Positions 49,226 through 63,700 of a stretch of 64,000 nt of DNA are shown here, piece by piece. Location of the stretch: the NCBI GenBank assembly GCA_964247055.1, contig OZ176054.1, forward strand, positions 13,454,001-13,518,000, read 5' to 3'. The stretch is from Paragordius varius (lineage: Eukaryota; Nematomorpha). Under the pieces are notes generated by a model. The model had not been told where the DNA came from. It worked only from the letters and a program-made list of their open reading frames with translations, and searched no databases. Position 1 is the stretch's first letter. Each line of letters begins with the position of its first letter. The position numbers were made by a program, and so were the translations under genes.

Positions 49226-50433
49226 ATGTATAAAAATGTATATTTTCTCCCTTATTTTTTGGGTCTTTTCTTGCGACCTCAATATGCGTTCGTGTTTGTA
49301 TCCAAAGCACCAACTTACTTTCAATATCAAAACGCTTCCGATTCAGAATTAACCAATAATTTTAACACAATCGATGATATATCTCGTAATGTTGAGTTTT
49401 CCAACAATTTCAGTTTTGTCCATGCTGAAAAAATACCGGATAATTATTTAAGTTCACAAAGGCAAACCGAATTCCAAAGGCCAATAAGTCTCAAGGATAA
49501 TCGCGAGATATTAAAGGGTCGAACATGGGAGGAATACGAATTAGTTCAAAGATATATGACATATCTTGATAATAATCAAACTACTGTACATAAAAGTGGC
49601 AAAAATGTTTTTGCGCCCTCAACCAAAAGCAATGGCCTATTTGAAACGGATATTGTGTTGACACCTCAAACAGCACAATATTATTTCGGACGCAATTCCC
49701 AAACAACGGAACATTTGAATTCAATATTACCCAAAAAAGTTTCGAGGGTTTATAAAACATGGAAAGATACGATGCCAATACGATATAAATTGGAAGACTT
49801 GGAAGGTTGAACACGTTAAATAATTGTTTCAGTTTGATAAATATGAAATGTAAATAATGGATTAATTTAGTCATAACTTTGTCTAAGTATCTATTATTTT
49901 ATAAAAGCCAGACAGCTAATCATTTAGGCATAGGGATCTATCAAAATGAAGTTAAACAAGCAAAAATAAGGAAATGATTAAATGTAAATTTATAATGGGA
50001 TTAACCATTAGCCAGATTCCCATTTTATTCACATATATTTAGTTTTTGTAGTCATACAATATACTTTAGGTAATGATGTATATTAAGGGCGTTTTATATT
50101 TCATTTGCGCCTTTTTTTCAAAAACTCTATAATGGTTATTATGAATTTTAAAGCAACACAAATAATTTTATTAGATCCGTTGCTATATGACCAAATTATT
50201 GAAGCAATATATCTTTGGCAAAATTTGACTTGCGTACGATTCCAAGCCATACCTGACAACTCAAATGAAACTGTCCAAGGAGATCATTTAGTATTTTTTT
50301 CTGGGGCTGGGTAATTCATAATACCTTTTTCTTTCAAAAACAAAAGTTTACCTTTACTATTGTTAGCTGTTGGTCCTACATTGGTAAAACAGGCGGAGAA
50401 CAAACCATTTCAATAACCACTAAATGTGTGAAA
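49226..50433 (+). CDS. Astacin-type zinc metalloprotease, 5' part
   Basis: Exons 49226-49805, 50154-50310 and 50367-50433 join in phase (1, 2, 0); the last intron is 56 nt. Exon 1 holds a hydrophobic leader (MYKNVYFLPYFLGLFL), a long propeptide with the aspartate-switch motif FETDIVLT (family FxGD, here Thr replaces Gly), and the start of the mature enzyme (KTWKDTMPIRYKLE). Exon 2 has AIYLWQNLTCVRFQAIPD and HLVFFSGAG; exon 3 has GCWSYIGKTGGEQTISI and TTKCVK. This is the family order leading up to the HExxHxxGFxHE zinc site. That exon should come next after the GTTAGT donor but is not found before the satellite array, so the rest lies beyond 64 kb or has been lost. Astacins are secreted proteases acting in digestion, matrix processing or development. 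Confidence 0.85.
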
Positions 50434-50473
50434 GTTAGTGTTTTTAGACAATCTTTTGATATACATACATATA

Positions 50474-50660
50474 CAGTATGAGTAAGTATACATTGCTTGC
50501 TAGAAAGTTATTAATTATTGCCAAAAAGCATAGACAACGGGCAGTATTATTGGCTTATAGTGATTTTTTCACTTTCTACTATAATTAGATACTCTCTTTG
50601 CTGCAGAAGCTATTTGGCAATAATTAATAACTTTCTAGCAATATATACTAACTCATACTG
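50474..50660. mobile_element. MITE with CAGTATGAGTAAGTA ends
   Basis: Ends CAGTATGAGTAAGTATA and ATATACTAACTCATACTG. The inner parts TAGAAAGTTATTAATTATTG are also inverted. It is a better preserved copy of the family at 43.19 kb, inserted just after the last visible astacin exon. Confidence 0.75.
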
Positions 50661-50719
50661 TTGTATATAAATAGAAGTCTCAAGGTTAAAAAGTTGAATA
50701 TTTTTTTTATTCCTTTTAC

Positions 50720-50940
50720 AATATGCATTGTGATGGTTGCTTATTGCACACAATAGTTGGGCAATTCGCAATACATTAGTGTATGGAAAAAAGAACAAAA
50801 TATTTAAAAAAAAACAAAGCAATGTAAGAAAGGAAAAACATTTTTATTCAACATTTTTTGTTTTTTCCATACATTCCTTTGTTGCAAATGGTCCAATTAT
50901 AGTGTTAAATAAGCAACAATTAAAATGCACACTGTATGTA
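50720..50940. mobile_element. Hairpin element next to the hAT transposon
   Basis: Diverged inverted arms (left TGCATTGTGATGGTTGCTTA...GTGTATGGAAAAAAG; right CTTTTTTCCATACATTCC-like... TAAGCAACAATTAAAATGCA). The interior is A/T-rich. It ends exactly where the hAT element begins. Confidence 0.55.
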
Positions 50941-53900
50941 TAAGGTGACCAGATTTTTTGAAGGAAAAAGCGGGACAAATCTGAGAAAGGGGGGGGGGAT
51001 CATTGGGGGGTACAACCAAAAGATTTTATACATAAAATTTATTGTAATATTTATTTATTTTTAACACAAATACATTATAAATATAAAAAAATTTGTACCT
51101 TAGAGGTTGTTTGTACCTTATTCAATAAATTTACATGTGCACGAACAAAAGGTGAAGTAAAGACGAAATCATCACAAAGTGCGCTGGGTGATGCAAGAAG
51201 CGGCACAAAAAATATTTTTAACAATTTCGCGAATATAATCAAAACATTATTGGCAGATCAACGCTATTCAAACAGCTACTGATTTGTTACCCCTGGATGT
51301 GGAAAATATAGATTTTAAAATTCTTGGATAATGTAGAACTGTTGGTTAGCTCCTTTGCCAGCGATTGAAATATTTATAAAAATGTGATCTCCTAGAATCA
51401 TATTATTTATCACAGGACAAAGGTCAAAATTCCAAGTCAAAAAAGGTTAGAAAATAATTTTATACCATTACCTAATCGCAATATTATAAAGCATCTAGAA
51501 AAACAAGGCTCAATGAATAGCCAGAATATAAAAATGTTTTATACAAACAGAAACGATTATTTGGGAGACAAGACGGTGCACAATGACACTTTTTTATGAA
51601 GTCTCATTATTAAATAAATATATTGAAAAACTTATATTATGGACAACAGAAAATACGTAGGATAGAAATGGTTAAAATAATCATTTTTAAACAAATAATG
51701 TTCCATACAATAATATTTTAATTGTAGAATTTACATTATCTTTACCTGAACCACTGCCATTGAACGCGTTTTCCACAGCAAATTAAGTAAGGACACGGAA
51801 TCAAATTTAAATGTTGAATATATGCCATTTTATGTGTTCAAATATAATTTGACAAATCATGAAGACTTATACAATATTTTAAGTAATTTTGTTTATTTTT
51901 TAATATAAAAACTTTATTAATATAAAGAAATATTTTATTCTTTGGTATATTTTTTGTTTGAGTGAATGCGTTTTAGCGGATTGTCATTTTAAAAATATTA
52001 TAGAAGTCTTCACAAGAATGTGTCTAATTATATTTGACAGATAAAATTCCCTTTAAAGTTTCAACAAAATAAATTTGATTTTTCCGATGTCCACACATAT
52101 ACTGTGGAAAAAACGCGCTCAGTAGCAGCGTGGGTTCCAGGTAAAGATAGTGCGAATTCCATAATTTTAATATTATTAATGTAATTATAGTTGGCTTCAA
52201 AATGATAAAATATTTCCAACCATTTCTTTTCTACTGTATATTTTTCTTTTGTCCATAATTTAAGTTTTTCATTATTAATATATCTTTTAACTAATGATTC
52301 TTCAGGAAAAAGATCATTTTCTGAAAGATTTTTTGAGAATTTTTGGGATCAGATATAATCAAATGATTTTTGAACATCGCACCAATTTGTTTTTATTGTT
52401 ATCCAAAGAAAATGATTAATTTTATTGAATTGCGTCGTCCAGTCTTCCAAATAATTTCTACAGTTTGTATAAAATATTTTTATATGGTACAGGATATCTT
52501 GGCGATTTATTAAGCCTTGTTTTTCTAAATTATTTATTATATTACGGATGGTTAATGGTATAAAATTATTTTCTAACCGTTCTTGACATTGGAATTTTAG
52601 GTTACTAACTTCATTGTCTACTTCGATTGCCGAAATTTTGTCACCTTCTATAAATTTAATAACATGAAAGAGAGAAGCTTGATTATGTAAGAATTCTAAC
52701 CATATTTTTGAAGAATCACTTTTAAAAAACTTTTTTAAAGTTGTAGGACATTTGTCCTGTGATAAAAAAATGATTTTAAAGGATCATACATTTTTAAAAT
52801 TCTTTCGATAGCTGGCATAAAAGCTAACCAACGAGTTTTACAATATCCAAGCATTTTTTGATATTGAACTTCTGCATTTTCACAGAATTCTTTAAGCGTT
52901 TCAACACGTACCGTTTATATATAAAAATAGGAATATATTTTAACAACTACATTTTCCACATCTAGGGGTAACAAATCAGCAGCTGTTTGAATATCATTGT
53001 GTATTATATGCGCTGCACACCCAACGCCAATGTCTTGATTAAGATTTTCTGCTAATTTATATTTTTTGTTCCCCTCCTTGCTTTTCCACCGAAGTTCGTA
53101 TTGGTGTTGTCAGCGCAATATGCGATAATTTTGTCTTTTAAATTATTTTTTTATAGAATATGCATTACTGAAGTAAATATTATTTCGGAATTTTCACCGG
53201 GTAAAGAAATTAAATCTAAAATTTTAATTTTAACTCCGGTTTCTGAACAAAATATCTTATTAAAGTGGGAAATAATTTTGTTTCATGGTGATTTGATGAT
53301 CAGAGTATAGGGATAAGAAATTAATTTTCAGCAAATCTTTTTGTATTTCTGAAAATGCATATGATGAAAGGACATTGCACACAATGGCTTCAGCCTTTGT
53401 ACGGGCACATGTAAAATTTTTATGGAATAAGGTACGAATAACCTGTGAGGTACAATCCATAGATCTAAAGGATTGATTGTGATTAACGGCGTGAAAAGAT
53501 AAAACACCTTCGGCTAGTGCCAAATTCTTTTCTTCCTCTCCAAAAGCGGTTTTTCGAAAAAAATCGCTCATTTTGTAGGATGATGCCGCCATATCTAAAC
53601 ATTTTATATGTTGTGTTTCCACATGCTTTGTAATATCATGCTTGCCGCCATGTGCTAGAGTGAATTGCCCCTCGCATATAAGACATTTAATTGATTCATT
53701 CTTCGTTTTTTTGATAAAAGAAAATTCTTTATTATTCCATCGTTGAATTTACAACCTCTTTTTGTGCTCATATTTATAAACTACTATTAGCATAATATTA
53801 CTTATATTACCATAATTTTCTGAAATAAACGTGTAAGCTACCGATTTGTGGTATTAATTTGTCTTTTAATCTAGAGATTTGTGGTATAAACTTGGCTTTT

Positions 53901-54153
53901 TGATTATGATGACAGTAGTAGTAGGAAGCAAAGTGTATAATCATATGATATAAATTCGAAAAAAATAAATATTTTTAATTTAAAAATAAAAAATTTTAAT
54001 TTAAAATTGAATAGATTTTAAAGATATTTGATGATAAAAAAAATTTATTTGTATTAAAAAATTTTTTTTAAATAATCGTGAAAAAGCGGGACATTTTAAA
54101 ACGTAGCGGGAGGCGGGAGAAAGTGTGAAAAAGCAGGACGTCTGGTCACCTTA
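50941..54153. mobile_element. hAT transposon, decayed, with inverted internal duplication
   Basis: The ends are TAAGGTGACCAGA on the left and TCTGGTCACCTTA on the right, followed on both sides by GCGGGAC-type sequence, typical of a widespread animal hAT group. The right arm codes on the minus strand for transposase: a frame at 53260-53622 (METQHIKCLDMAASSYKMSD, FTCARTKAEAIV), continuing with many breaks to a C-terminal hAT dimerisation motif (LSLPGTHAATERVFS region, near 52100-52170). The left arm (about 51110-51890) carries the same transposase segments in the opposite orientation (KFTCARTKGE; QTATDLLPL), so the element folds on itself about position 51.9 kb. Confidence 0.8.
53260..53622 (-). 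pseudogene. hAT transposase fragment (BED-type/hAT)
   Basis: The longest open piece of the hAT transposase (about 120 codons), with VETQHIKC at the end of a BED-type zinc finger region and the conserved SFHAVNHNQSFRSMDC and IRTLFHKNFTCARTKA stretches. The upstream and downstream parts are interrupted. Confidence 0.7.
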
Positions 54154-54716
54154 ATTATATATCATCTAAAAAACCTTAAATTTTGATTGAAATTCAATTA
54201 TATATGTTTTAACATTTTTTAGAGCTGGTTAATACTGAAAAGAGTGGACAACCCTGTTTTAACAAATATGGATATTCTTATATTAAAATATTTGCTTTAA
54301 GTTTTTCCGTTTTGTCTATATTTTAATTTTTAAAAAAATATGTAGAGGTGTAATCAACACAAGAGGGTTTTAATTTTAATTTTTAAAATAAATCTTGCCA
54401 ATAACTTTGATGTTGGTTGTAAAAAACATTAGTGTTTTAAAAAATTAAGGGTAACGGAATCGCTATCTCCTCTAATTGATTTTTGACAAGACACGAAAAA
54501 TAGATTGTAAAAATAACCATACCATATCTCAATATATTATATATGATTAAATTATTTATTTTTTTGATGATATAGTGACCCCATTTTGGGGGTTAATGTT
54601 GGATAATAAAACATTAATTAAATAATGGTTATAACAAAATTTTTTTAAAAATAAAAATGAGTGAGAGAGCTGTATTGGAATTATATGAAAAGGAAAAAAT
54701 GTATTGTATTATTAGA
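54154..54716. other. Spacer between hAT element and satellite, no gene seen
   Basis: AT-rich. A scrap resembling a MITE end (TTTTCCGTTTTGTCTATATT) lies at about 54304. I looked here for the missing astacin zinc-site exon and found no HExxH coding sequence. Confidence 0.5.
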
Positions 54717-57700
54717 TGTTTTGATGCAACTGTCTTTATGGATTATCGTATATTCAGTTTACATCCATCCGTCACCGAAACCACCCCTTTTCAGTATTAG
54801 GATAGATGGAGTTAGGAATGTTGGACAACTGATTTTGATGTAACTGTGTTAATGGATTATCGGTTATTGAGTTTACATCCATCTGTCACCGAAACCACCC
54901 CTTTTCAGTATTAGGATAGATGGAGTTAAGAATGTTGGACAACTGATTTTGATGTAACTGTGTTAATGGATTATCGGTTATTGAGTTTACATCCATCTGT
55001 CACCGAAATCACCCCTTTTCAGTATTAGGATAGATGGAGTTAGGAATGTTGGACAACTGATTTTGATGTAACTGTGTTAATGGATTATCGTATATCCAGT
55101 TTACATCCATCCGTCACTGAAACCACCCCTTTTCAGTATTAGGATAGATGGAGTTAGGAATGTTGGACAACTGATTTTGATGTAACTGTGTTAATGGATT
55201 ATCATATATTAAGTTTACATCCATCCGTCACTGAAACCACCCCTTTTCAGTATTAGGATAGATGGAGTTAGGAATGTTGGACAACTGATTTTGATGTAAC
55301 TGTGTTAATGGATTATCGTATATTAAGTTTACATCCATCCGTCACCAAAACCACCCCTTAGTATTAAGATAGATGGAGTTAGGAATGTTGGACAACTGAT
55401 TTTGATGTAACTGCGTTAATGGATTATCGGTTATTGAGTTTACATCCATCCGTCACCGAAACCACCCCTTTTCAGTATTAGGATAGATGGAGTTAAGAAT
55501 GTTGGACAACTGATTTTGATGTAACTGTGTTAATGGATTATCGGTTATTGAGTTTACATCCATCCGTCACCGAAACCACCCCATTTCAGTATTAGAATAG
55601 ATGGAGTTAGGAATGTTGGACAACTGATTTTGATGTTACTGTGTTAATGGATTATCGGTTATTGAGTTTACATCCATCCGTCACCGAAACCACCCCTTTT
55701 CAGTATTAGGATAGATGGAGTTAAGAATGTTGGAATACTGATTTTGATGTAACTGTGTTAATGGATTATCGTATATAGAGTTTACATCCATCCGTCACCG
55801 AAATCACCCCTTTTCAGTATTAGGATAGATGGAGTTAAGAATGTTGGACAACTGATTTTGATGTAACTGTGTTAATGGATTATCGGTTATTGAGTTTACA
55901 TCCATCCGTCACCGAAATCACCCCTTTTCAGTATTAGGATAGATGGAGTTAAGAATGTTGGACAACTGATTTTGATGTAACTGTGTTAATGGATTATCGG
56001 TTATTGAGTTTACATCCATCCGTCACCAAAACCACCCCTTTTCAGTATTAGGATAGATGGAGTTAAGAATGTTGGACAACTGATTTTGATGTAACTGTGT
56101 TAATGGATTATCGGTTATTGAGTTTACATCCATCCGTCACCGAAAACACCCCTTTTCAGTATTAGGATAGATGGAGTTAGGAATGTTGGACAACTGATTT
56201 TGATGTAACTGTGTTAATGGATTATCGGTTATTGAGTTTACATCCATCCGCCACCGAAACCACCCCTTTTCAGTATTAGGATAGATGGAGTTAAGAATGT
56301 TGGACAACTGATTTTGATGTAACTGTGTTAATGGATTATCGGTTATTGAGTTTACATCCATCCGTCACCGAAACCACCCCTTTTCAGTATTAGGATAGAT
56401 GGAGTTAAGAATGTTGGACAACTGATTTTGATGTAACTGTGTTAATGGATTATCGGTTATTGAGTTTACATCCATCCGTCACCGAAACCACCCCTTTTCA
56501 GTATTAGGATAGATGGAGTTAAGAATGTTGGACAACTGATTTTGATGTAACTGTGTTAATGGATTATCGGTTATTGAGTTTACATCCATCCGTCACCGAA
56601 ACCACCCCTTTTCAGTATTAGGATAGATGGAGTTAAGAATGTTGGACAACTGATTTTGATGTAACTGTGTTAATGGATTATCGGTTATTGAGTTTACATC
56701 CATCTGTCACCGAAACCACCCCTTTTCAGTATTAGGATAGATGGAGTTAAGAATGTTGGAGAACTGATTTTGATGTAACTGTGTTAATGGATTATCGGTT
56801 ATTGAGTTTACATCCATCCGTCACCGAAACCACCCCTTTTCAGTATTAGGATAGATGGAGTTAAGAATGTTGGACAACTGATTTTGATGTAACTGTGTTA
56901 ATGGATTATCGGTTATTGAGTTTACATCCATCCGTCACCGAAACCACCCCTTTTCAGTATTAGGATAGATGGAGTTAAGAATGTTGGACAACTGATTTTG
57001 ATGTAACTGTGTTAATGGATTATCGGTTATTGAGTTTACATCCATCCGTCACCGAAACCACCCCTTTTCAGTATTAGGATAGATGGAGTTAAGAATGTTG
57101 GACAACTGATTTTGATGTAACTGTGTTAATGGATTATCGGTTATTGAGTTTACATCCATCCGTCACCGAAACAACCCCTTTTCAGTATTAGGATAGATGG
57201 AGTTAAGAATGTTGGACAACTGATTTTGATGTAACTGTGTTAATGGATTATCGGTTATTGAGTTTACATCCATCTGTCACCGAAACCACCCCTTTTCAGT
57301 ATTAGGATAGATGGAGTTAAGAATGTTGGACAACTGATTTTGATGTAACTGTGTTAATGGATTATCGGTTATTGAGTTTACATCCATCTGTCACCGAAAT
57401 CACCCCTTTTCAGTATTAGGATAGATGGAGTTAGGAATGTTGGACAACTGATTTTGATGTAACTGTGTTAATGGATTATCGTATATCCAGTTTACATCCA
57501 TCCGTCACTGAAACCACCCCTTTTCAGTATTAGGATAGATGGAGTTAGGAATGTTGGACAACTGATTTTGATGTAACTGTGTTAATGGATTATCATATAT
57601 TAAGTTTACATCCATCCGTCACTGAAACCACCCCTTTTCAGTATTAGGATAGATGGAGTTAGGAATGTTGGACAACTGATTTTGATGTAACTGTGTTAAT

Positions 57701-60700
57701 GGATTATCGTATATTAAGTTTACATCCATCCGTCACCAAAACCACCCCTTAGTATTAAGATAGATGGAGTTAGGAATGTTGGACAACTGATTTTGATGTA
57801 ACTGTGTTAATGGATTATCGTATATCCAGTTTACATCCATCCGTCACTGAAACCACCCCTTTTCAGTATTAGGATAGATGGAGTTAGGAATGTTGGACAA
57901 CTGATTTTGATGTAACTGTGTTAATGGATTATCGGTTATTGAGTTTACATCAATCCGTCACCGAAACCACACCTTTTCAGTATTTGGATAGATGGAGTTA
58001 AGAATGTTGGACAACAGATTTTGATGTAACTGCGTTAATGGATTATCGGTTATTGAGTTTACATCCATCCGTCACCGAAACCACCCCTTTTCAGTATTAG
58101 GATAGATGGAGTTAAGAATGTTGGACAACTGATTTTGATGTAACTGTGTTAATGGATTATCGGTTATTGAGTTTACATCCATCCGTCACCGAAACCACCC
58201 CATTTCAGTATTAGAATAGATGGAGTTAGGAATGTTGGACAACTGATTTTGATGTTACTGTGTTAATGGATTATCGGTTATTGAGTTTACATCCATCCGT
58301 CACCGAAACCACCCCTTTTCAGTATTAGGATAGATGGAGTTAAGAATGTTGGACAACTGATTTTGATGTAACTGTGTTAATGGATTATCGGTTATTGAGT
58401 TTACATCCATCCGTCACCGAAACCACCCCTTTTCAGTATTAGGATAGATGGAGTTAAGAATGTTGGACAACTGATTTTGATGTAACTGTGTTAATGGATT
58501 ATCGTATATTAAGTTTACATCCATCCGTCACCGAAACCACCCCTTTTCAGTATTAGGATAGATGGAGTTAGGAATGTTGGACAACTGATTTTGATGTAAC
58601 TGTGTTAATGGATTATCGTATATCCAGTTTACATCCATCCGTCACTGAAACCACCCCTTTTCAGTATTAGGATAGATGGAGTTAGGAATGTTGGACAACT
58701 GATTTTGATGTAACTGTGTTAATGGATTATCGTATATTAAGTTTACATCCATCCGTCACCGAAACCACCCCTTTTCAGTATTAGGATAGATGGAGTTAGG
58801 AATGTTGGACAACTGATTTTGATGTAACTGTGTTAATGGATTATCATATATTAAGTTTACATCCATCCGTCACCAAAACCACCCCTTTTCAGTATTAGGA
58901 TAGATTGAGTTAGGAATGTTGGACAACTGATTTTGATGTAACTGTGTTAATGGATTATCGTATATTAAGTTTACATCCATCCGTCACCAAAACCACCCCT
59001 TAGTATTAAGATAGATGGAGTTAGGAATGTTGGACAACTGATTTTGATGTAACTGTGTTAATGGATTATCGGTTATTGAGTTTACATCGATCCGTCACCG
59101 AAACCACCCCTTTTCAGTATTTGGATAGATGGAGTTAAGAATGTTGGACAACAGATTTTGATGTAACTGCGTTAATGGATTATCGGTTATTGAGTTTACA
59201 TCCATCCGTCACCGAAACCACCCCTTTTCAGTATTAGGATAGATGGAGTTAAGAATGTTGGACAACTGATTTTGATGTAACTGTGTTAATGGATTATCGG
59301 TTATTGAGTTTACATCCATCCGTCACCGAAACCACCCCATTTCAGTATTAGAATAGATGGAGTTAGGAATGTTGGACAACTGATTTTGATGTTACTGTGT
59401 TAATGGATTATCGGTTATTGAGTTTACATCCATCCGTCACCGAAACCACCCCTTTTCAGTATTAGGATAGATGGAGTTAAGAATGTTGGACAACTGATTT
59501 TGATGTAACTGTGTTAATGGATTATCGGTTATTGAGTTTACATCCATCCGTCACCGAAACCACCCCTTTTCAGTATTAGGATAGATGGAGTTAAGAATGT
59601 TGGACAACTGATTTTGATGTAACTGTGTTAATGGATTATCGGTTATTGAGTTTACATCCATCCGTCACCGAAACCACCCCTTTTCAGTATTAGGATAGAT
59701 GGAGTTAAGAATGTTGGACAACTGATTTTGATGTAACTGTGTTAATGGATTATCGGTTATTGAGTTTACATCCATCCGTCACCGAAACCACCCCTTTTCA
59801 GTATTAGGATAGATGGAGTTAAGAATGTTGGACAACTGATTTTGATGTAACTGTGTTAATGGATTATCGGTTATTGAGTTTACATCCATCTGTCACCGAA
59901 ACCACCCCTTTTCAGTATTAGGATAGATGGAGTTAAGAATGTTGGAGAACTGATTTTGATGTAACTGTGTTAATGGATTATCGGTTATTGAGTTTACATC
60001 CATCTGTCACCGAAACCACCCCTTTTCAGTATTAGGATAGATGGAGTTAAGAATGTTGGACAACTGATTTTGATGTAACTGTGTTAATGGATTATCGTAT
60101 ATAGAGTTTACATCCATCCGTCACCGAAATCACCCCTTTTCAGTATTAGGATAGATGGAGTTAAGAATGTTGGACAACTGATTTTGATGTAACTGTGTTA
60201 ATGGATTATCGGTTATTGAGTTTACATCCATCCGTCACCGAAAACACCCCTTTTCAGTATTAGGATAGATGGAGTTAGGAATGTTGGACAACTGATTTTG
60301 ATGTAACTGTGTTAATGGATTATCGGTTATTGAGTTTACATCCATCCGCCACCGAAACCACCCCTTTTCAGTATTAGGATAGATGGAGTTAAGAATGTTG
60401 GACAACTGATTTTGATGTAACTGTGTTAATGGATTATCGGTTATTGAGTTTACATCCATCTGTCACCGAAACCACCCCTTTTCAGTATTTGGATAGATGG
60501 AGTTAAGAATGTTGGACAACAGATTTTGATGTAACTGCGTTAATGGATTATCGGTTATTGAGTTTACATCCATCCGTCACCGAAACCACCCCTTTTCAGT
60601 ATTAGGATAGATGGAGTTAAGAATGTTGGACAACTGATTTTGATGTAACTGTGTTAATGGATTATCGGTTATTGAGTTTACATCCATCCGTCACCGAAAC

Positions 60701-63700
60701 CACCCCATTTCAGTATTAGAATAGATGGAGTTAGGAATGTTGGACAACTGATTTTGATGTTACTGTGTTAATGGATTATCGGTTATTGAGTTTACATCCA
60801 TCCGTCACCGAAACCACCCCTTTTCAGTATTAGGATAGATGGAGTTAAGAATGTTGGAGAACTGATTTTGATGTAACTGTGTTAATGGATTATCGGTTAT
60901 TGAGTTTACATCCATCTGTCACCGAAACCACCCCTTTTCAGTATTAGGATAGATGGAGTTAAGAATGTTGGACAACTGATTTTGATGTAACTGTGTTAAT
61001 GGATTATCGTATATAGAGTTTACATCCATCCGTCACCGAAATCACCCCTTTTCAGTATTAGGATAGATGGAGTTAAGAATGTTGGACAACTGATTTTGAT
61101 GTAACTGTGTTAATGGATTATCGGTTATTGAGTTTACATCCATCCGTCACCGAAAACACCCCTTTTCAGTATTAGGATAGATGGAGTTAGGAATGTTGGA
61201 CAACTGATTTTGATGTAACTGTGTTAATGGATTATCGGTTATTGAGTTTACATCCATCCGCCACCGAAACCACCCCTTTTCAGTATTAGGATAGATGGAG
61301 TTAAGAATGTTGGACAACTGATTTTGATGTAACTGTGTTAATGGATTATCGGTTATTGAGTTTACATCCATCTGTCACCGAAACCACCCCTTTTCAGTAT
61401 TAGGATAGATGGAGTTAAGAATGTTGGAATACTGATTTTGATGTAACTGTGTTAATGGATTATCGTATATAGAGTTTACATCCATCCGTCACCGAAATCA
61501 CCCCTTTTCAGTATTAGGATAGATGGAGTTAAGAATGTTGGACAACTGATTTTGATGTAACTGTGTTAATGGATTATCGGTTATTGAGTTTACATCCATC
61601 CGTCACCGAAACCACCCCTTTTCAGTATTAGGATAGATGGAGTTAAGAATGTTGGACAACTGATTTTGATGTAACTGTGTTAATGGATTATCGGTTATTG
61701 AGTTTACATCCATCCGTCACCGAAACCACCCCTTTTCAGTATTAGGATAGATGGAGTTAAGAATGTTGGACAACTGATTTTGATGTAACTGTGTTAATGG
61801 ATTATCGGTTATTGAGTTTACATCCATCCGTCACCGAAACAACCCCTTTTCAGTATTAGGATAGATGGAGTTAGGAATGTTGGACAACTGATTTTGATGT
61901 AACTGTGTTAATGGATTATCGGTTATTGAGTTTACATCCATCTGTCACCGAAACCACCCCTTTTCAGTATTAGGATAGATGGAGTTAAGAATGTTGGACA
62001 ACTGATTTTGATGTAACTGTGTTAATGGATTATCGGTTATTGAGTTTACATCCATCTGTCACCGAAACCACCCCTTTTCAGTATTAGGATAGATGGAGTT
62101 AAGAATGTTGGACAACTGATTTTGATGTAACTGTGTTAATGGATTATCGTATATAGAGTTTACATCCATCCGTCACCGAAATCACCCCTTTTCAGTATTA
62201 GGATAGATGGAGTTAAGAATGTTGGACAACTGATTTTGATGTAACTGTGTTAATGGATTATCGGTTATTGAGTTTACATCCATCCGTCACCGAAAACACC
62301 CCTTTTCAGTATTAGGATAGATGGAGTTAGGAATGTTGGACAACTGATTTTGATGTAACTGTGTTAATGGATTATCGGTTATTGAGTTTACATCCATCCG
62401 CCACCGAAACCACCCCTTTTCAGTATTAGGATAGATGGAGTTAAGAATGTTGGACAACTGATTTTGATGTAACTGTGTTAATGGATTATCGGTTATTGAG
62501 TTTACATCCATCTGTCACCGAAACCACCCCTTTTCAGTATTAGGATAGATGGAGTTAAGAATGTTGGAATACTGATTTTGATGTAACTGTGTTAATGGAT
62601 TATCGTATATAGAGTTTACATCCATCCGTCACCGAAATCACCCCTTTTCAGTATTAGGATAGATGGAGTTAAGAATGTTGGACAACTGATTTTGATGTAA
62701 CTGTGTTAATGGATTATCGGTTATTGAGTTTACATCCATCCGTCACCGAAACCACCCCTTTTCAGTATTAGGATAGATGGAGTTAAGAATGTTGGACAAC
62801 TGATTTTGATGTAACTGTGTTAATGGATTATCGGTTATTGAGTTTACATCCATCCGTCACCGAAACCACCCCTTTTCAGTATATAGATGGAGTTAAGAAT
62901 GTTGGACAACTGATTTTGATGTAACTGTGTTAATGGATTATCGTATATTAAGTTTACATCCATCCGTCACCAAAACCACCCCTTAGTATTAAGATAGATG
63001 GAGTTAGGAATGTTGGACAACTGATTTTGATGTAACTGTGTTAATGGATTATCGGTTATTGAGTTTACATCGATCCGTCACCGAAACCACCCCTTTTCAG
63101 TATTTGGATAGATGGAGTTAAGAATGTTGGACAACAGATTTTGATGTAACTGCGTTAATGGATTATCGGTTATTGAGTTTACATCCATCCGTCACCGAAA
63201 CCACCCCTTTTCAGTATTAGGATAGATGGAGTTAAGAATGTTGGACAACTGATTTTGATGTAACTGTGTTAATGGATTATCGGTTATTGAGTTTACATCC
63301 ATCCGTCACCGAAACCACCCCATTTCAGTATTAGAATAGATGGAGTTAGGAATGTTGGACAACTGATTTTGATGTTACTGTGTTAATGGATTATCGGTTA
63401 TTGAGTTTACATCCATCCGTCACCGAAACCACCCCTTTTCAGTATTAGGATAGATGGAGTTAAGAATGTTGGACAACTGATTTTGATGTAACTGTGTTAA
63501 TGGATTATCGGTTATTGAGTTTACATCCATCCGTCACCGAAACAACCCCTTTTCAGTATTAGGATAGATGGAGTTAAGAATGTTGGACAACTGATTTTGA
63601 TGTAACTGTGTTAATGGATTATCGGTTATTGAGTTTACATCCATCTGTCACCGAAACCACCCCTTTTCAGTATTAGGATAGATGGAGTTAAGAATGTTGG

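Noticed and set aside
54661-54843. Open frame at the satellite border as a gene
   Set aside because: It overlaps the first repeat units and has no support beyond chance openness.
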